A DNA stretch of 40,072 nt from Corallococcus terminator (GTDB lineage: Bacteria > Myxococcota > Myxococcia > Myxococcales > Myxococcaceae): assembly GCF_003611635.1 (NCBI RefSeq), contig NZ_RAVZ01000041.1, positions 1 to 40,072 of the forward strand. Direction: 5' to 3'. The translations under genes and the position numbers were made by a program. Numbering within the stretch: the first letter of the stretch is position 1; each line of letters begins with the position of its first letter. Shown here in pieces: positions 25,529 through 32,903 of the stretch. Below the pieces are notes generated by a model. It saw only the letters and a program-made list of their open reading frames with translations, was not told the DNA's origin and did not search any database.

Positions 25529-26692
25529 TTGCAGACCACCGACCCCGTCCATCCCTCCGGCCGCGATGGCCAGAAGCGCCTCCCAGGCGAACACTCCTTT
25601 GACGACGAGCGACCGCGCGTCCTCTTCCAGATCGCGGAGACCCGCTACGTCTTCCTGCGCACCGTGGACCGTCGCCCCAATGGAGAGGTGCTGATGCTGG
25701 CCGAGCGCCACGAGCCGCACGGTCTGCCGGGCCCCGTCTTCATCAAGCGCTTGCACACCCCGGCCACGCAGGCGAGACGCCACCGGCTCGTGGAGGAAGT
25801 GCAGCTTGCCTACCGACTGCATCATCCCGCGATCGCCCAGGTGCACCAGTTCAAGGTCCGGGAGCGCAAGCCCTACGTCATCATGGAGTACGTGGACGGT
25901 CCCTCCATGGACACCGTGCTGTGTCTGATGGCCATGCGGCAGTGCCCTGTGTCCGTGGCCTTCGCCCTGTTCGTGGGGGCCGAACTGGCGGACGCGCTCG
26001 AACATGCCCATTCGTTGACCGATGATGCGGGTCGTCCGCTGGGCCTGGTGCATCGGGATGTCAGCCCGCGCAACGTCCGGGTGGCCCGTGACGGCGCGGT
26101 GAAGCTGACGCACTTCGGTGCCGCCTATTCCCACCTGGTAGGCCGTGAGGAAACCCAGGGGCAGCTCCGCAAGGGGGACGTGGCCTATGCCTCGCCGGAA
26201 TACCTCCAGGGATCCCCGCTGACGCCCGCTTCGGACCTCTTCTCCCTGGGACTCTTGTTGCTGGAGCTGGCCACTGGGCGGCACCTCTTCCAGGAGGCGT
26301 TGAACGGCGGAGACATGGAAGAGCGCTCCGGGCTCCATGGTGTTCAGGTGGAAGAGGAGCCCTCCCTGCCGCTGACCTGCATGCTGGCGCAGGTGCAGCG
26401 TTACACGCCCGAGGACGTCGCCCATGCGGTTTCGGAGCTCCCCGAGGATTTGGGTACCGCGCTCCAGCAGGCCTTGCGACGAGATCCCGGGGCACGGCAG
26501 GCCACCGCGGGTGCCCTTCGGGATGCACTGCGCGCCTGCCTGGGTCGGGAGCAACAGCGGGGCGGAGGCCGGCTGTATGGACGCAAGGAGGCAGCGGAGG
26601 AACTGACGCGTCTCATCGCCGACGCCAGCGTCGTCCGAGACCAGGTCGAACTGGAAGACGAAGACCTCTTCCCTACGAAGTCTCGGGGGTAG
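25529..26692 (+). CDS. Hanks-type Ser/Thr protein kinase homologue, probable pseudokinase
   Basis: A 387-residue kinase-fold protein. ATP lysine K73 (VFIKRL), helix-C glutamate E89 or E90, the catalytic loop HRDVSPRN (H175-R-D177, N182), the SPE motif and the alpha-F aspartate (SDLFSLG) are present. The metal-binding DFG motif, however, reads HFG (H195), and the N-lobe shows no clear glycine loop, so phosphotransfer is doubtful. The C-terminal 60 residues are acidic. No membrane helix is visible. A TTG at 25529 behind AAGAAGAGG is used as start; no in-frame ATG lies before the N-lobe. It converges on the XRE gene with 9 bp between stops. It could act as a scaffold or allosteric partner of the kinase at 27203. 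Confidence 0.82.
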   Translation: MQTTDPVHPSGRDGQKRLPGEHSFDDERPRVLFQIAETRYVFLRTVDRRPNGEVLMLAERHEPHGLPGPVFIKRLHTPATQARRHRLVEEVQLAYRLHHPAIAQVHQFKVRERKPYVIMEYVDGPSMDTVLCLMAMRQCPVSVAFALFVGAELADALEHAHSLTDDAGRPLGLVHRDVSPRNVRVARDGAVKLTHFGAAYSHLVGREETQGQLRKGDVAYASPEYLQGSPLTPASDLFSLGLLLLELATGRHLFQEALNGGDMEERSGLHGVQVEEEPSLPLTCMLAQVQRYTPEDVAHAVSELPEDLGTALQQALRRDPGARQATAGALRDALRACLGREQQRGGGRLYGRKEAAEELTRLIADASVVRDQVELEDEDLFPTKSRG

Positions 26693-26701
26693 GAAGGCCT
26701 G

Positions 26702-27049
26702 CTAGCGCGATAGCGCGCGAGCCATGGCGACGAGGGCGTCCAGCTTCTCCTCCTCCAACTCGCGCGCCAGCGTCACCAGCCGTCGCAGCGCGGGAGGCTC
26801 TTTCTGGGCCTCACGGCGGGCTTCCGTTTCCGTGCGGGCCAGCCCCAGCAGTTCGTCCGAGGAGACTCGCAGCGCCATGCTCAACTTGCACAGCATCGTC
26901 GCGCTGGGGACCATCTTCCCGCGTTCCACCCGGCTGTAGACCATGGAGTTCATCCCCACGGTGGCGGCCACCTCTGCTTGCGTCAGGCCCAACCTCGCGC
27001 GGGCTTCGCGCGCGGCCTTGCCCACCTTCTTCCCCAGTTGTTCGTCCAT
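26702..27049 (-). CDS. XRE-family helix-turn-helix regulator between two kinase genes
   Basis: A 115-residue protein with a Cro/CI-type HTH at about residues 7-63 (LGLTQAEVAATVGMNSMVYSRVERG) and a helical E/L/A-rich tail that may dimerise. It is paralogous to the regulator at 4245-4619. The ATG at 27047-27049 is chosen since the HTH begins immediately after. It is divergent from the kinase at 27203 and convergent with the pseudokinase, placing it physically in the centre of the kinase patch. GTCT/AGAC inverted repeats just upstream (27088-27118) are candidate autoregulatory sites. Confidence 0.88.
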   Translation of the reverse strand: MDEQLGKKVGKAAREARARLGLTQAEVAATVGMNSMVYSRVERGKMVPSATMLCKLSMALRVSSDELLGLARTETEARREAQKEPPALRRLVTLARELEEEKLDALVAMARALSR

Positions 27050-27087
27050 GCGTGGGGACGGAGCGTAGCGCAAAGCCCATGCTCCAG

Positions 27088-27133
27088 GTCTCAAGACTCG
27101 ACTAGACTTACAGGGTCTTCAAGGTGTTAGACT
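27088..27133. promoter_or_regulatory. Cluster of AGAC/GTCT inverted repeats between XRE and kinase genes
   Basis: GTCT-CA-AGAC at 27088-27097, TAGACT-N5-GGTCT at 27103-27118 and a further TAGACT at 27128-27133 crowd a 46-bp stretch of the 153-bp divergent region. The middle element has exactly the same spacing as the one at 25494-25509 before the pseudokinase. Confidence 0.5.
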
Positions 27134-27202
27134 TTCTGGCCTCCAGTGTCGCCGCGACCGGAACGCTGCCGCAGGAGACTTCCGGATACAGAGGGTGGAC
27201 GC

Positions 27203-29011
27203 GTGAACGGCCAGCACTTCGCGGACCTGTTGCCGGGCACGGATGTCGGCGGCTTCATCGTGGAGGCGCTGCTGGGCCGGGGTGGCAGTGGCGTGGTGTA
27301 TCGCGCGCGACGTGGGGGCGAGTCTTTCGCGTTGAAGCTCCAGTCGCGGATGGGACTTGGGGGTTGGGCCGCGCGGGAGGTGGCCATCCTGATGCGCCTG
27401 GAGCATCCCAACGTGGTGGGCTTCCGCCACTGCGGCCTGCATCCGGAGCAGCGGCCCACGTGGTTCTACCTGGCCATGGAGTTGGTGGAAGGGCGCACGT
27501 TGCACCACTGGGTCCGCGAGGAGAATCCCAGTGCACGGCGCGTGGTGGCGCTGATGCGGGACCTGTCGCGCGGCCTGGAGGCGATGCATGTACGGCAGAC
27601 GCTGCACCGGGACATCAAGGAGTCCAACATCCAGGTGCGCGAGTCCAACGGGCAGGCGGTGCTGCTGGACGTGGGGGTCGGTCACTACGAGGGCGCGCCA
27701 CGGTTGACCCAGGGCGTCCTGCCGCCCGGCACGCCGCAGTACCGCAGTCCTGAGTCGCTGGCCTACCTGCGTGAGCACGGGTGGCAGGAGGACGCCCACT
27801 ACGAGGCCTCGCGCGCGGATGATCTGTATGCGTTGGGGGTCGTCCTCTACTGGATGCTCACGGACCGGCGGCCCTTCGAATCGCCCGACACCGCCACGGA
27901 AATCGACGCTGTCATCCACGAGTCCCCGATGCCGCCCCAGGTGTGTAACGCACGCGTGCCAGAGGCCCTGGGCCAGCTCTGCCTGCGCCTGCTCGCGAAG
28001 GCGCCCGAGGCGCGCGGAGAAGGTGCCAGGGCCCTGGGCGAAGCACTGGCGGCGCTGGTGATGGATGCTGCGTGGGATGTCCCACTGCTTCCGGATGTGG
28101 CGGAGGCCCCCCTGGCTTCGGTGCCTTCGGACGAGGCCGAGGAGCACGACGCCTGGATGGTGCACGGCGAGGCGCTGGGACCCCCGCATCGAGGTCGGGT
28201 GCTTGTTCCGCCAGTCATGCCAATGCAGGCCCTGGCGCCGGTGCCACCGCCGCGTTCCGTTCGTCGGTGGAGAGATGGATGGAAGAAGTGGGGACTGCTG
28301 GCGTGCGGGGCGGCGGTGCTGGTGGCGGCGTGGGGAGGCTTCGCTCGGTCGCGCCCGGAGTCGGCTCCGGAAGTAGCGTCCGCCGAGGCTTCACCGGAAG
28401 CTGCCCGGGCCGCAGTCGCGCCACCGTGGGTGGCGGTTCCCCCTGTGGCCGTCGCCTCCCAGGTGGCGCATTCGTGGAAAGAAGAAACGCCCGTGACGAA
28501 GACCTCTCCCGCGCCCGCTCGTCGTATCCGTTCCCGTGCGGCGGTGTCCCGCGCCCTGCTCGCCGCGGCGACCTGCTCCACCCTGGCCTGCCCCGCGGGG
28601 CCTCAGGTGCGGCCCTCGCCACCGCCCGAGGAGTGTCCAGCGGGGGCCGTGGAGGCTATGCGGACGTTGGGGATCAACGTGGGAAAGAGGATCGATGCGG
28701 CGCTCAATTCCCGGTTCGAGGATGGGGGAGCCATCTCGGTAAGGGAAGGACCGTGGCGCCTCGAAACGCTCGAGAAGATGGGCAGTCTCCCGAATGGAAC
28801 CGTGGTGTTCGGTCGCCTCATCCGAGGGGAGTACCTGTACGGCCGCTTCACCGAGGTCCGAACAAAGAAGGGTGAGCGCTACCCGGTATGCCTGGAGATT
28901 CTGGATGGAGGTGGGGTCGAGCACGGAATGCCCATCTTGAATGGGAGTACGGAGGACATGGCGGTCGTCAAGAGCACGGTCTACCTGCGTGCCGTGGACC
29001 ATTTCGAGTGA
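27203..29011 (+). CDS. Membrane-anchored Ser/Thr protein kinase with an extracytoplasmic domain
   Basis: A 602-residue Hanks-type kinase. The glycine loop GRGGSGVVY (25-33), K45, helix-C E59, the catalytic loop HRDIKESN (H135-D137, N142) and the metal aspartate D156 (DVG instead of DFG) are intact, so activity is likely. A membrane helix (about 363-380) follows a variable linker. After an Ala/Pro region comes a second hydrophobic stretch resembling a lipobox (LLAAATC) and a C-terminal globular domain (about 475-602) that I recall as common behind myxobacterial kinases. A GTG at 28493 could start that part as a separate lipoprotein. The start GTG 27203 follows AGAGGGTGG. Its stop overlaps the DUF2381 gene. 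Confidence 0.88.
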   Translation: MNGQHFADLLPGTDVGGFIVEALLGRGGSGVVYRARRGGESFALKLQSRMGLGGWAAREVAILMRLEHPNVVGFRHCGLHPEQRPTWFYLAMELVEGRTLHHWVREENPSARRVVALMRDLSRGLEAMHVRQTLHRDIKESNIQVRESNGQAVLLDVGVGHYEGAPRLTQGVLPPGTPQYRSPESLAYLREHGWQEDAHYEASRADDLYALGVVLYWMLTDRRPFESPDTATEIDAVIHESPMPPQVCNARVPEALGQLCLRLLAKAPEARGEGARALGEALAALVMDAAWDVPLLPDVAEAPLASVPSDEAEEHDAWMVHGEALGPPHRGRVLVPPVMPMQALAPVPPPRSVRRWRDGWKKWGLLACGAAVLVAAWGGFARSRPESAPEVASAEASPEAARAAVAPPWVAVPPVAVASQVAHSWKEETPVTKTSPAPARRIRSRAAVSRALLAAATCSTLACPAGPQVRPSPPPEECPAGAVEAMRTLGINVGKRIDAALNSRFEDGGAISVREGPWRLETLEKMGSLPNGTVVFGRLIRGEYLYGRFTEVRTKKGERYPVCLEILDGGGVEHGMPILNGSTEDMAVVKSTVYLRAVDHFE

Positions 29012-29952
29012 ACCTGTGCCTTCTTGCTGCCCGGAGTCATGAGGCTGTCGCGTTCACGTGGAAGGTCGCCCTGGTGGCGGCTCTCACCCTTTCCGCGGGA
29101 GCAGCAGCCCAGGTTCGGGATGCTTCCGACGAGGAGGGCGTGGGTCGTATCGATGTGTCCGCCGAGCGGGAGGGGACGCCTCATGAGCTCACCGTCAGTC
29201 CGGGTCTGGCCACCCTGCTGTTGAGCGATTCGCCCGTCGCGCGATGGGAGCTGACAGGACGGGAGAATTTCCGCCGGGTCATGGAAGGGACGGACACGCT
29301 CGCGCTGCTGCCCCGGAGTGATGTGAAAGAAGGCACGCGGTTGAAGCTGACCCTCGTCTTCGCGGATGGGGCGGCTCCTGCGCGTGCGGAACTGGTGCTG
29401 GTGGTGCATCCCGCCCTGGCGCAGCGTCAGGTGGAGTTGTACCGCCACCCACGTTCCATGGAGTCCTATCAGCAGGAGGTTCGGCAACTTCGCGCGGAGG
29501 TCGGACGCGCTCAGGCGGAGGTGGAACGCCTGCGCGCGACGCAAGCGCGGCCCGATGGACTGACCGGATTGCTGGCCTCGGGGGTGATGATGGATGAGGG
29601 CGTGGCTTTCCGTGACCTGACGCTCACTTTTCAAAGGACGCAAAAGGAGGCGCTGTCGATGCGGCGGGTCACCACCTTCCGCGCTGCGACGCGGGCCGCG
29701 ATCCGAGCAACGTTGCAGAGCCATTTGGACGTGTCCTGGCGGCCCATGGGGGCTGCGCTGGTGGACGGGACTGGACGCACCGTGTCCCCACTGGGCATCT
29801 GGCCCCAGGAGGCCATCGCCCCCGATGCGGAGGGGCTGATCATCTTGGAACTCGAGCTGCCCTCATCGAAGGCGCTGGGTCCCTACACCCTCAAGCTGTG
29901 GGCGGAAGGCGGAATGCACGCCGTCACGGTGCGCAACATCTCCTTCCCGTGA
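29008..29952 (+). CDS. DUF2381 (TIGR02268-type) myxobacterial secreted protein
   Basis: A 314-residue protein of a paralogous family that is largely restricted to myxobacteria. A signal peptide (hydrophobic core KVALVAALTLSAGAAA) is followed by a beta-rich domain with the family-typical stretch LTLVFADGAAPARAELVLVVHP in two adjacent parts. Then come a short coiled coil (about 150-190) and a second beta domain ending GPYTLKLWA. The function of the family is unknown; its genes often lie next to Ser/Thr kinase genes, as here. The GTG start overlaps the kinase stop by GTGA, so the two are translationally coupled. It is likely periplasmic, facing the kinase's external domain. Confidence 0.83.
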   Translation: MNLCLLAARSHEAVAFTWKVALVAALTLSAGAAAQVRDASDEEGVGRIDVSAEREGTPHELTVSPGLATLLLSDSPVARWELTGRENFRRVMEGTDTLALLPRSDVKEGTRLKLTLVFADGAAPARAELVLVVHPALAQRQVELYRHPRSMESYQQEVRQLRAEVGRAQAEVERLRATQARPDGLTGLLASGVMMDEGVAFRDLTLTFQRTQKEALSMRRVTTFRAATRAAIRATLQSHLDVSWRPMGAALVDGTGRTVSPLGIWPQEAIAPDAEGLIILELELPSSKALGPYTLKLWAEGGMHAVTVRNISFP

Positions 29953-30008
29953 TCGAGTTGCTTGAGGAGGTGTCGCGCCGTAGGCAGCGGCCACATCCGG
30001 GTTGGTTT

Positions 30009-30575
30009 TCATTCCGGCTCGGAGGCGAGGCTTTCCTCGAAGAACTGACGGACCTTCTCCGTCCAGCGCGCCAGCAGCGCCCATTCCGGCGGCGGGACCG
30101 ACCGCCACTCGAGTCGTAGCGAGCCTTCATGGAATGACTGCTCGATGCCATACCGCGCTCCATCCACGAACACGATCTTCCTGAAGGGGAAGTACAGGGG
30201 CGGGAAGGCGAGGGAGTCGGCCTCTTCCTCCAGGTCGTGCCAGCGCTCTCCATCAACCCTCGCGTCCGTGACCTGAAGCCGCGTGGGTGCGCCTTTCAGG
30301 AAGCCTTCGAGGTCGAGCACCTTGGCGAGGTCCTCTCGCTCCTGGAAGCGGTTCCAGGTCACCCGACGCAGTCGGAGCGCCGGAGACTCCTCCCTCGTTT
30401 CCTTCCAGAGGAGCCAGACATGGTGGTCCTCGAATGATGGGTAGCACCAGGTCCGCAGCAGGGGGCGGATATCGCCGAGGGCTGGCGCCAGCGTCTCGGG
30501 CGCTTCCAGCACCTTGCCCGCCTGATTGCCCAGGCGCATCCAGGCGTCGAACACCAGATTCTCCCGGGTCGCCAT
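30009..30575 (-). CDS. Protein of unknown function in the HipA-like/DUF3037 operon
   Basis: A 188-residue protein without signal peptide or membrane helix; I do not recognise a family. It is rich in aromatic residues (TWCYPSFEDHHVWLLWKE; LAFPPLYFPFRKIVFVDG), suggesting a compact beta-rich fold. The ATG at 30573-30575 has the SD GGAAGGGG; an earlier ATG at 30620 overlaps the DUF3037 stop and is an alternative. It is the third gene of a minus-strand unit, 41 bp behind DUF3037. Codon use resembles the neighbours but is slightly less GC-biased at third positions. Confidence 0.72.
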   Translation of the reverse strand: MATRENLVFDAWMRLGNQAGKVLEAPETLAPALGDIRPLLRTWCYPSFEDHHVWLLWKETREESPALRLRRVTWNRFQEREDLAKVLDLEGFLKGAPTRLQVTDARVDGERWHDLEEEADSLAFPPLYFPFRKIVFVDGARYGIEQSFHEGSLRLEWRSVPPPEWALLARWTEKVRQFFEESLASEPE

Positions 30576-30616
30576 TCCCACCCCTTCCTTCGCGCTGGCT
30601 CCAAATACCTCGTGTA

Positions 30617-31015
30617 TCAAACCGCCGGCTTCACCCGCACCATCGTGTCCAACAGGTGCTCCAGCGAGCGGTCCGGATCATCACACAGGCCCACGTGCAC
30701 GGGGCCCGTCTGGAGCATGGTGCTGCGCGGCGCCACCAGCCAGTGCCAGCGCTCCTTCTGCGGCAGCCGTCCAATGGGCCCCGCGTCCTTCCCGCCCGCG
30801 CACACGCGGCGGAAGCTCTCCAGGTGGCCCTTCAGCAGCTCCACGTCCGCGTCCGGTGACAGCGCCTTGAGCCGCGCCTCATCCAACTCAACGCGCGCTC
30901 CCAGGAAGCGGTGCTGCACGCAGAAGAGCACCACGCCCACGTTGATGAACTCCTCGCGCTCCACGCGAGGCACCAGCCGGATGATGGCGTAGTCAAACGA
31001 GCTGGGCGTGGGCAC
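30617..31015 (-). CDS. DUF3037 family protein
   Basis: A 132-residue cytoplasmic protein beginning MPTPSSFDYAIIRLVP, with the characteristic RVEREEFINVGVVLFC segment of DUF3037 proteins. The biochemical role of the family is unknown. It is encoded with a HipA-like kinase in many bacteria (from memory), and here the two genes overlap by 23 nt. The start is a GTG at 31013-31015, preceded inside the kinase gene by GAGGAGG. Tight overlap implies stoichiometric production and perhaps a complex. Confidence 0.85.
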   Translation of the reverse strand: MPTPSSFDYAIIRLVPRVEREEFINVGVVLFCVQHRFLGARVELDEARLKALSPDADVELLKGHLESFRRVCAGGKDAGPIGRLPQKERWHWLVAPRSTMLQTGPVHVGLCDDPDRSLEHLLDTMVRVKPAV

Positions 31016-31775
31016 GCGTCGCCTCCTCGATGAACGCCGGTGCCGCTTCCAACCTGCGCATCAGCCACGTTACATACGCCGCGCGGTGCTCCGCCGTGGA
31101 CGCGAACGCGGGCTCCTGGCCCAGCCACGCCTCCGGAATCGCCCCCACGATGCGCTCCACCACCTCCCGCGTCACCCGCTCGCGCAGCAGGTCCCCGGCC
31201 TCCGCCAGCGCATGCGCCCAGGGCAGCAGCACGTGGTCCTTGATGGGCGCGAAGCGTCCCTGGCTGCGCTCCTCCCAGCCGTCCCACGAGTGGTGGAAGT
31301 ACAGCGCCGCCCCATGGTCGATGAGCCAGAGGTTGCGGTGCCACACCAGGAGATTGGGGTTCTTCGGCGTGCGGTCCACGTTGGTCACGAACGCGTCGAA
31401 CGCCACGATGGCGGACGCCACCTGCGCCTCCGGCACCGGCACGGCCAGCGGGTCGAACGTCACCGAGCGAGGCAGGTAGTCCAGCGCCAGGTTCAACCCG
31501 GCGCTCGACTTGAGCAGCTCGCGGATCTCACTGTCCGGCTCGTTGCGCCCCAGCGACGTGTCCAGCTCCACGAACACCAGCTCCGGCACCCGCAGGCCCA
31601 GCACGCGCGCCAGCTCTCCGGCCAACAGCTCGGCGATGAGCGCCTTGGCGCCCTGGCCGGCTCCCCGGAACTTCACGACATAGAGCCCCGCGTCGTTCGC
31701 CTCCACGATGGCGGGCAACGAGCCCCCTTCGCGTAGGGGCGTTACGTAGCGCGTGGCGGTGACCGTCCTGAGCAT
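30993..31775 (-). CDS. HipA-like kinase family protein
   Basis: A 260-residue protein with the HipA-type kinase core: ATP lysine K35 (YVVKFRG), helix glutamate E49 (AELLAGELA), the catalytic region FVTNVDRTPKNPNLL (probable D134 and N139 or N141) and the metal aspartate D153 (LIDHGAAL). It is shorter than E. coli HipA (440 residues), lacking its N-terminal domain, and has no HipB-like HTH partner. Instead it overlaps a DUF3037 gene. The ATG at 31773-31775 follows GAGGACGAGG. It may phosphorylate a cellular target, and DUF3037 may be regulator or substrate (inference). Start chosen over an upstream ATG at 31859 that adds 28 unlikely residues. Confidence 0.85.
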   Translation of the reverse strand: MLRTVTATRYVTPLREGGSLPAIVEANDAGLYVVKFRGAGQGAKALIAELLAGELARVLGLRVPELVFVELDTSLGRNEPDSEIRELLKSSAGLNLALDYLPRSVTFDPLAVPVPEAQVASAIVAFDAFVTNVDRTPKNPNLLVWHRNLWLIDHGAALYFHHSWDGWEERSQGRFAPIKDHVLLPWAHALAEAGDLLRERVTREVVERIVGAIPEAWLGQEPAFASTAEHRAAYVTWLMRRLEAAPAFIEEATRAHAQLV

Positions 31776-31888
31776 CCTCGTCCTCGACAGTTCCCGGGCA
31801 CTCCGGGGGTGGAGGCTGTACCACGACCCCTGCTCACCGGGGAACACACCCGCCCCCACCCGGACTTCCCACCATCGCCAATTCAGTT

Positions 31889-31909
31889 GCGCGCAATTGA
31901 ATTGCGCGC
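31889..31909 (+). promoter_or_regulatory. Perfect 21-bp palindrome: probable OhrR operator
   Basis: GCGCGCAATT-G-AATTGCGCGC is a perfect 21-bp inverted repeat ending 12 bp before the ohrR ATG. Its CAATT-G-AATTG core resembles OhrR/MarR operators. A possible -35 TTGCGC (31887) and a weak -10 TACCTA (31910) are 17 bp apart with the palindrome between them, so OhrR would block RNA polymerase. Confidence 0.8.
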
Positions 31910-31921
31910 TACCTATCTCCC

Positions 31922-32356
31922 ATGTCGTCGGAAGACTTCCTCCGCCTGGACCTCCAGCTCTGCTTTCCGCTCTACGCGGCGTCGCGAGCGATGGTGCAGG
32001 CCTACACGCCGCTCCTGTCGAAGCTGGGGCTGACGTACCCGCAGTACCTGGTGATGCTGGTGCTGTGGGAGACGGACGGCGTGTCGGTGAAGGAGCTGGG
32101 AGAGAAGCTGTACCTGGACTCCGGCACGCTCACGCCCCTGCTCAAGCGGCTGGAGACGCTGGCGTTCGTGCGCCGGGAGCGCTCCAAGGAGGACGCGCGG
32201 TCGGTGCGCGTGTCGCTCACGCCGCAGGGGCGCGCGTTGCGCCGCAAGGCCGCGTCCATCCCGGAGGCCATCGCCTGCCGCACCGGCCTGACGATGGAAG
32301 AGCTGGCCCGGCTGCGCCGGGACGTCCAGCGCCTGTTCGAATCGGTTTCAAGGTAG
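31922..32356 (+). CDS. ohrR: OhrR: MarR-family organic hydroperoxide sensor/repressor
   Basis: A 144-residue winged-helix repressor. The peroxide-sensing cysteine is C14 in LDLQLCFPLYAASR, in the same place as C15 of Bacillus subtilis OhrR; nearby tyrosines that stabilise the reduced thiol are present (QAYTPLL, LTYPQY). The wing and recognition helix are visible in LGEKLYLDSGTLTPLLKRLE. Reduced OhrR represses; oxidation by organic hydroperoxides releases it. It is only 37 bp upstream of ohr, and the palindrome at 31889-31909 is its likely operator. No Shine-Dalgarno precedes the ATG, which fits a leaderless or nearly leaderless message. Confidence 0.95.
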   Translation: MSSEDFLRLDLQLCFPLYAASRAMVQAYTPLLSKLGLTYPQYLVMLVLWETDGVSVKELGEKLYLDSGTLTPLLKRLETLAFVRRERSKEDARSVRVSLTPQGRALRRKAASIPEAIACRTGLTMEELARLRRDVQRLFESVSR

Positions 32357-32393
32357 TTCGCCAACCCAAACGCAGCACCTGAAGGAGCACCCC

Positions 32394-32840
32394 ATGGCCC
32401 AGGTCACCATCGCCGAGAAGCTCTACTCCACCACCGCCACCACGCACGGCGGCCGCAACGGTCGGATCTCGCTCAACGACAGCCCCCTGGACAACCTGGA
32501 GCTGGCGATGCCCAAGACGCTGGGCGGCTCCGGCAAGACGACGGCCACCAACCCCGAGCAGCTCTTCGCCGCGGGCTTCTCCTCCTGCTTCGAGAGCGCC
32601 CTGCGCCTCGTGGCGGGCAAGATGGGCAAGAAGCTGGATGAGAAGGCGGGCGTGAAGGCCACGGTCACCATCGGCAAGACGCCCGAGGGCGGCTTCGGCC
32701 TCGCGGTGGAGCTCCAGGGCATCCTGCCCGGCATTCCCCACGAGGAGGCGCAGAAGCTGATGGAGGCGGCCCACCAAGTGTGCCCGTACTCCAACGCCAC
32801 GCGCGGCAACATCGAGGTCAAGGTCTCCGTCGCCGAGTAG
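32394..32840 (+). CDS. ohr: Ohr: organic hydroperoxide resistance protein
   Basis: A 148-residue OsmC/Ohr-family thiol peroxidase that reduces organic (notably fatty acid) hydroperoxides with lipoylated partners. The catalytic cysteine is in AAGFSSCFESAL and the resolving cysteine in HQVCPYSNATRGN; LGGSGKTTATNPEQLFA is the typical Ohr N-terminal region. The ATG at 32394 has the SD GAAGGAG. It forms an operon with ohrR and is followed by a hairpin terminator at 32856. Confidence 0.96.
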   Translation: MAQVTIAEKLYSTTATTHGGRNGRISLNDSPLDNLELAMPKTLGGSGKTTATNPEQLFAAGFSSCFESALRLVAGKMGKKLDEKAGVKATVTIGKTPEGGFGLAVELQGILPGIPHEEAQKLMEAAHQVCPYSNATRGNIEVKVSVAE

Positions 32841-32855
32841 TGCGCGACGCTCCAC

Positions 32856-32891
32856 CCCGGGCTCCCGCGCGCGTCGCACGGGAAGCCCGGG
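32856..32891. terminator. Hairpin terminator between ohr and the rhodanese-domain gene
   Basis: CCCGGGCT at 32856-32863 pairs perfectly with AGCCCGGG at 32884-32891, with an additional inner CCCG/CGGG pairing. It lies between converging stops (32840 and 32904). There is no T-tract on either side. Confidence 0.6.
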
Positions 32892-32903
32892 AGGCGCGGG
32901 CCG

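Noticed and set aside
30993-31775. Classical HipA/HipB toxin-antitoxin module
   Set aside because: No HTH HipB-like gene is adjacent and the protein lacks the N-terminal domain of HipA; the partner is DUF3037.
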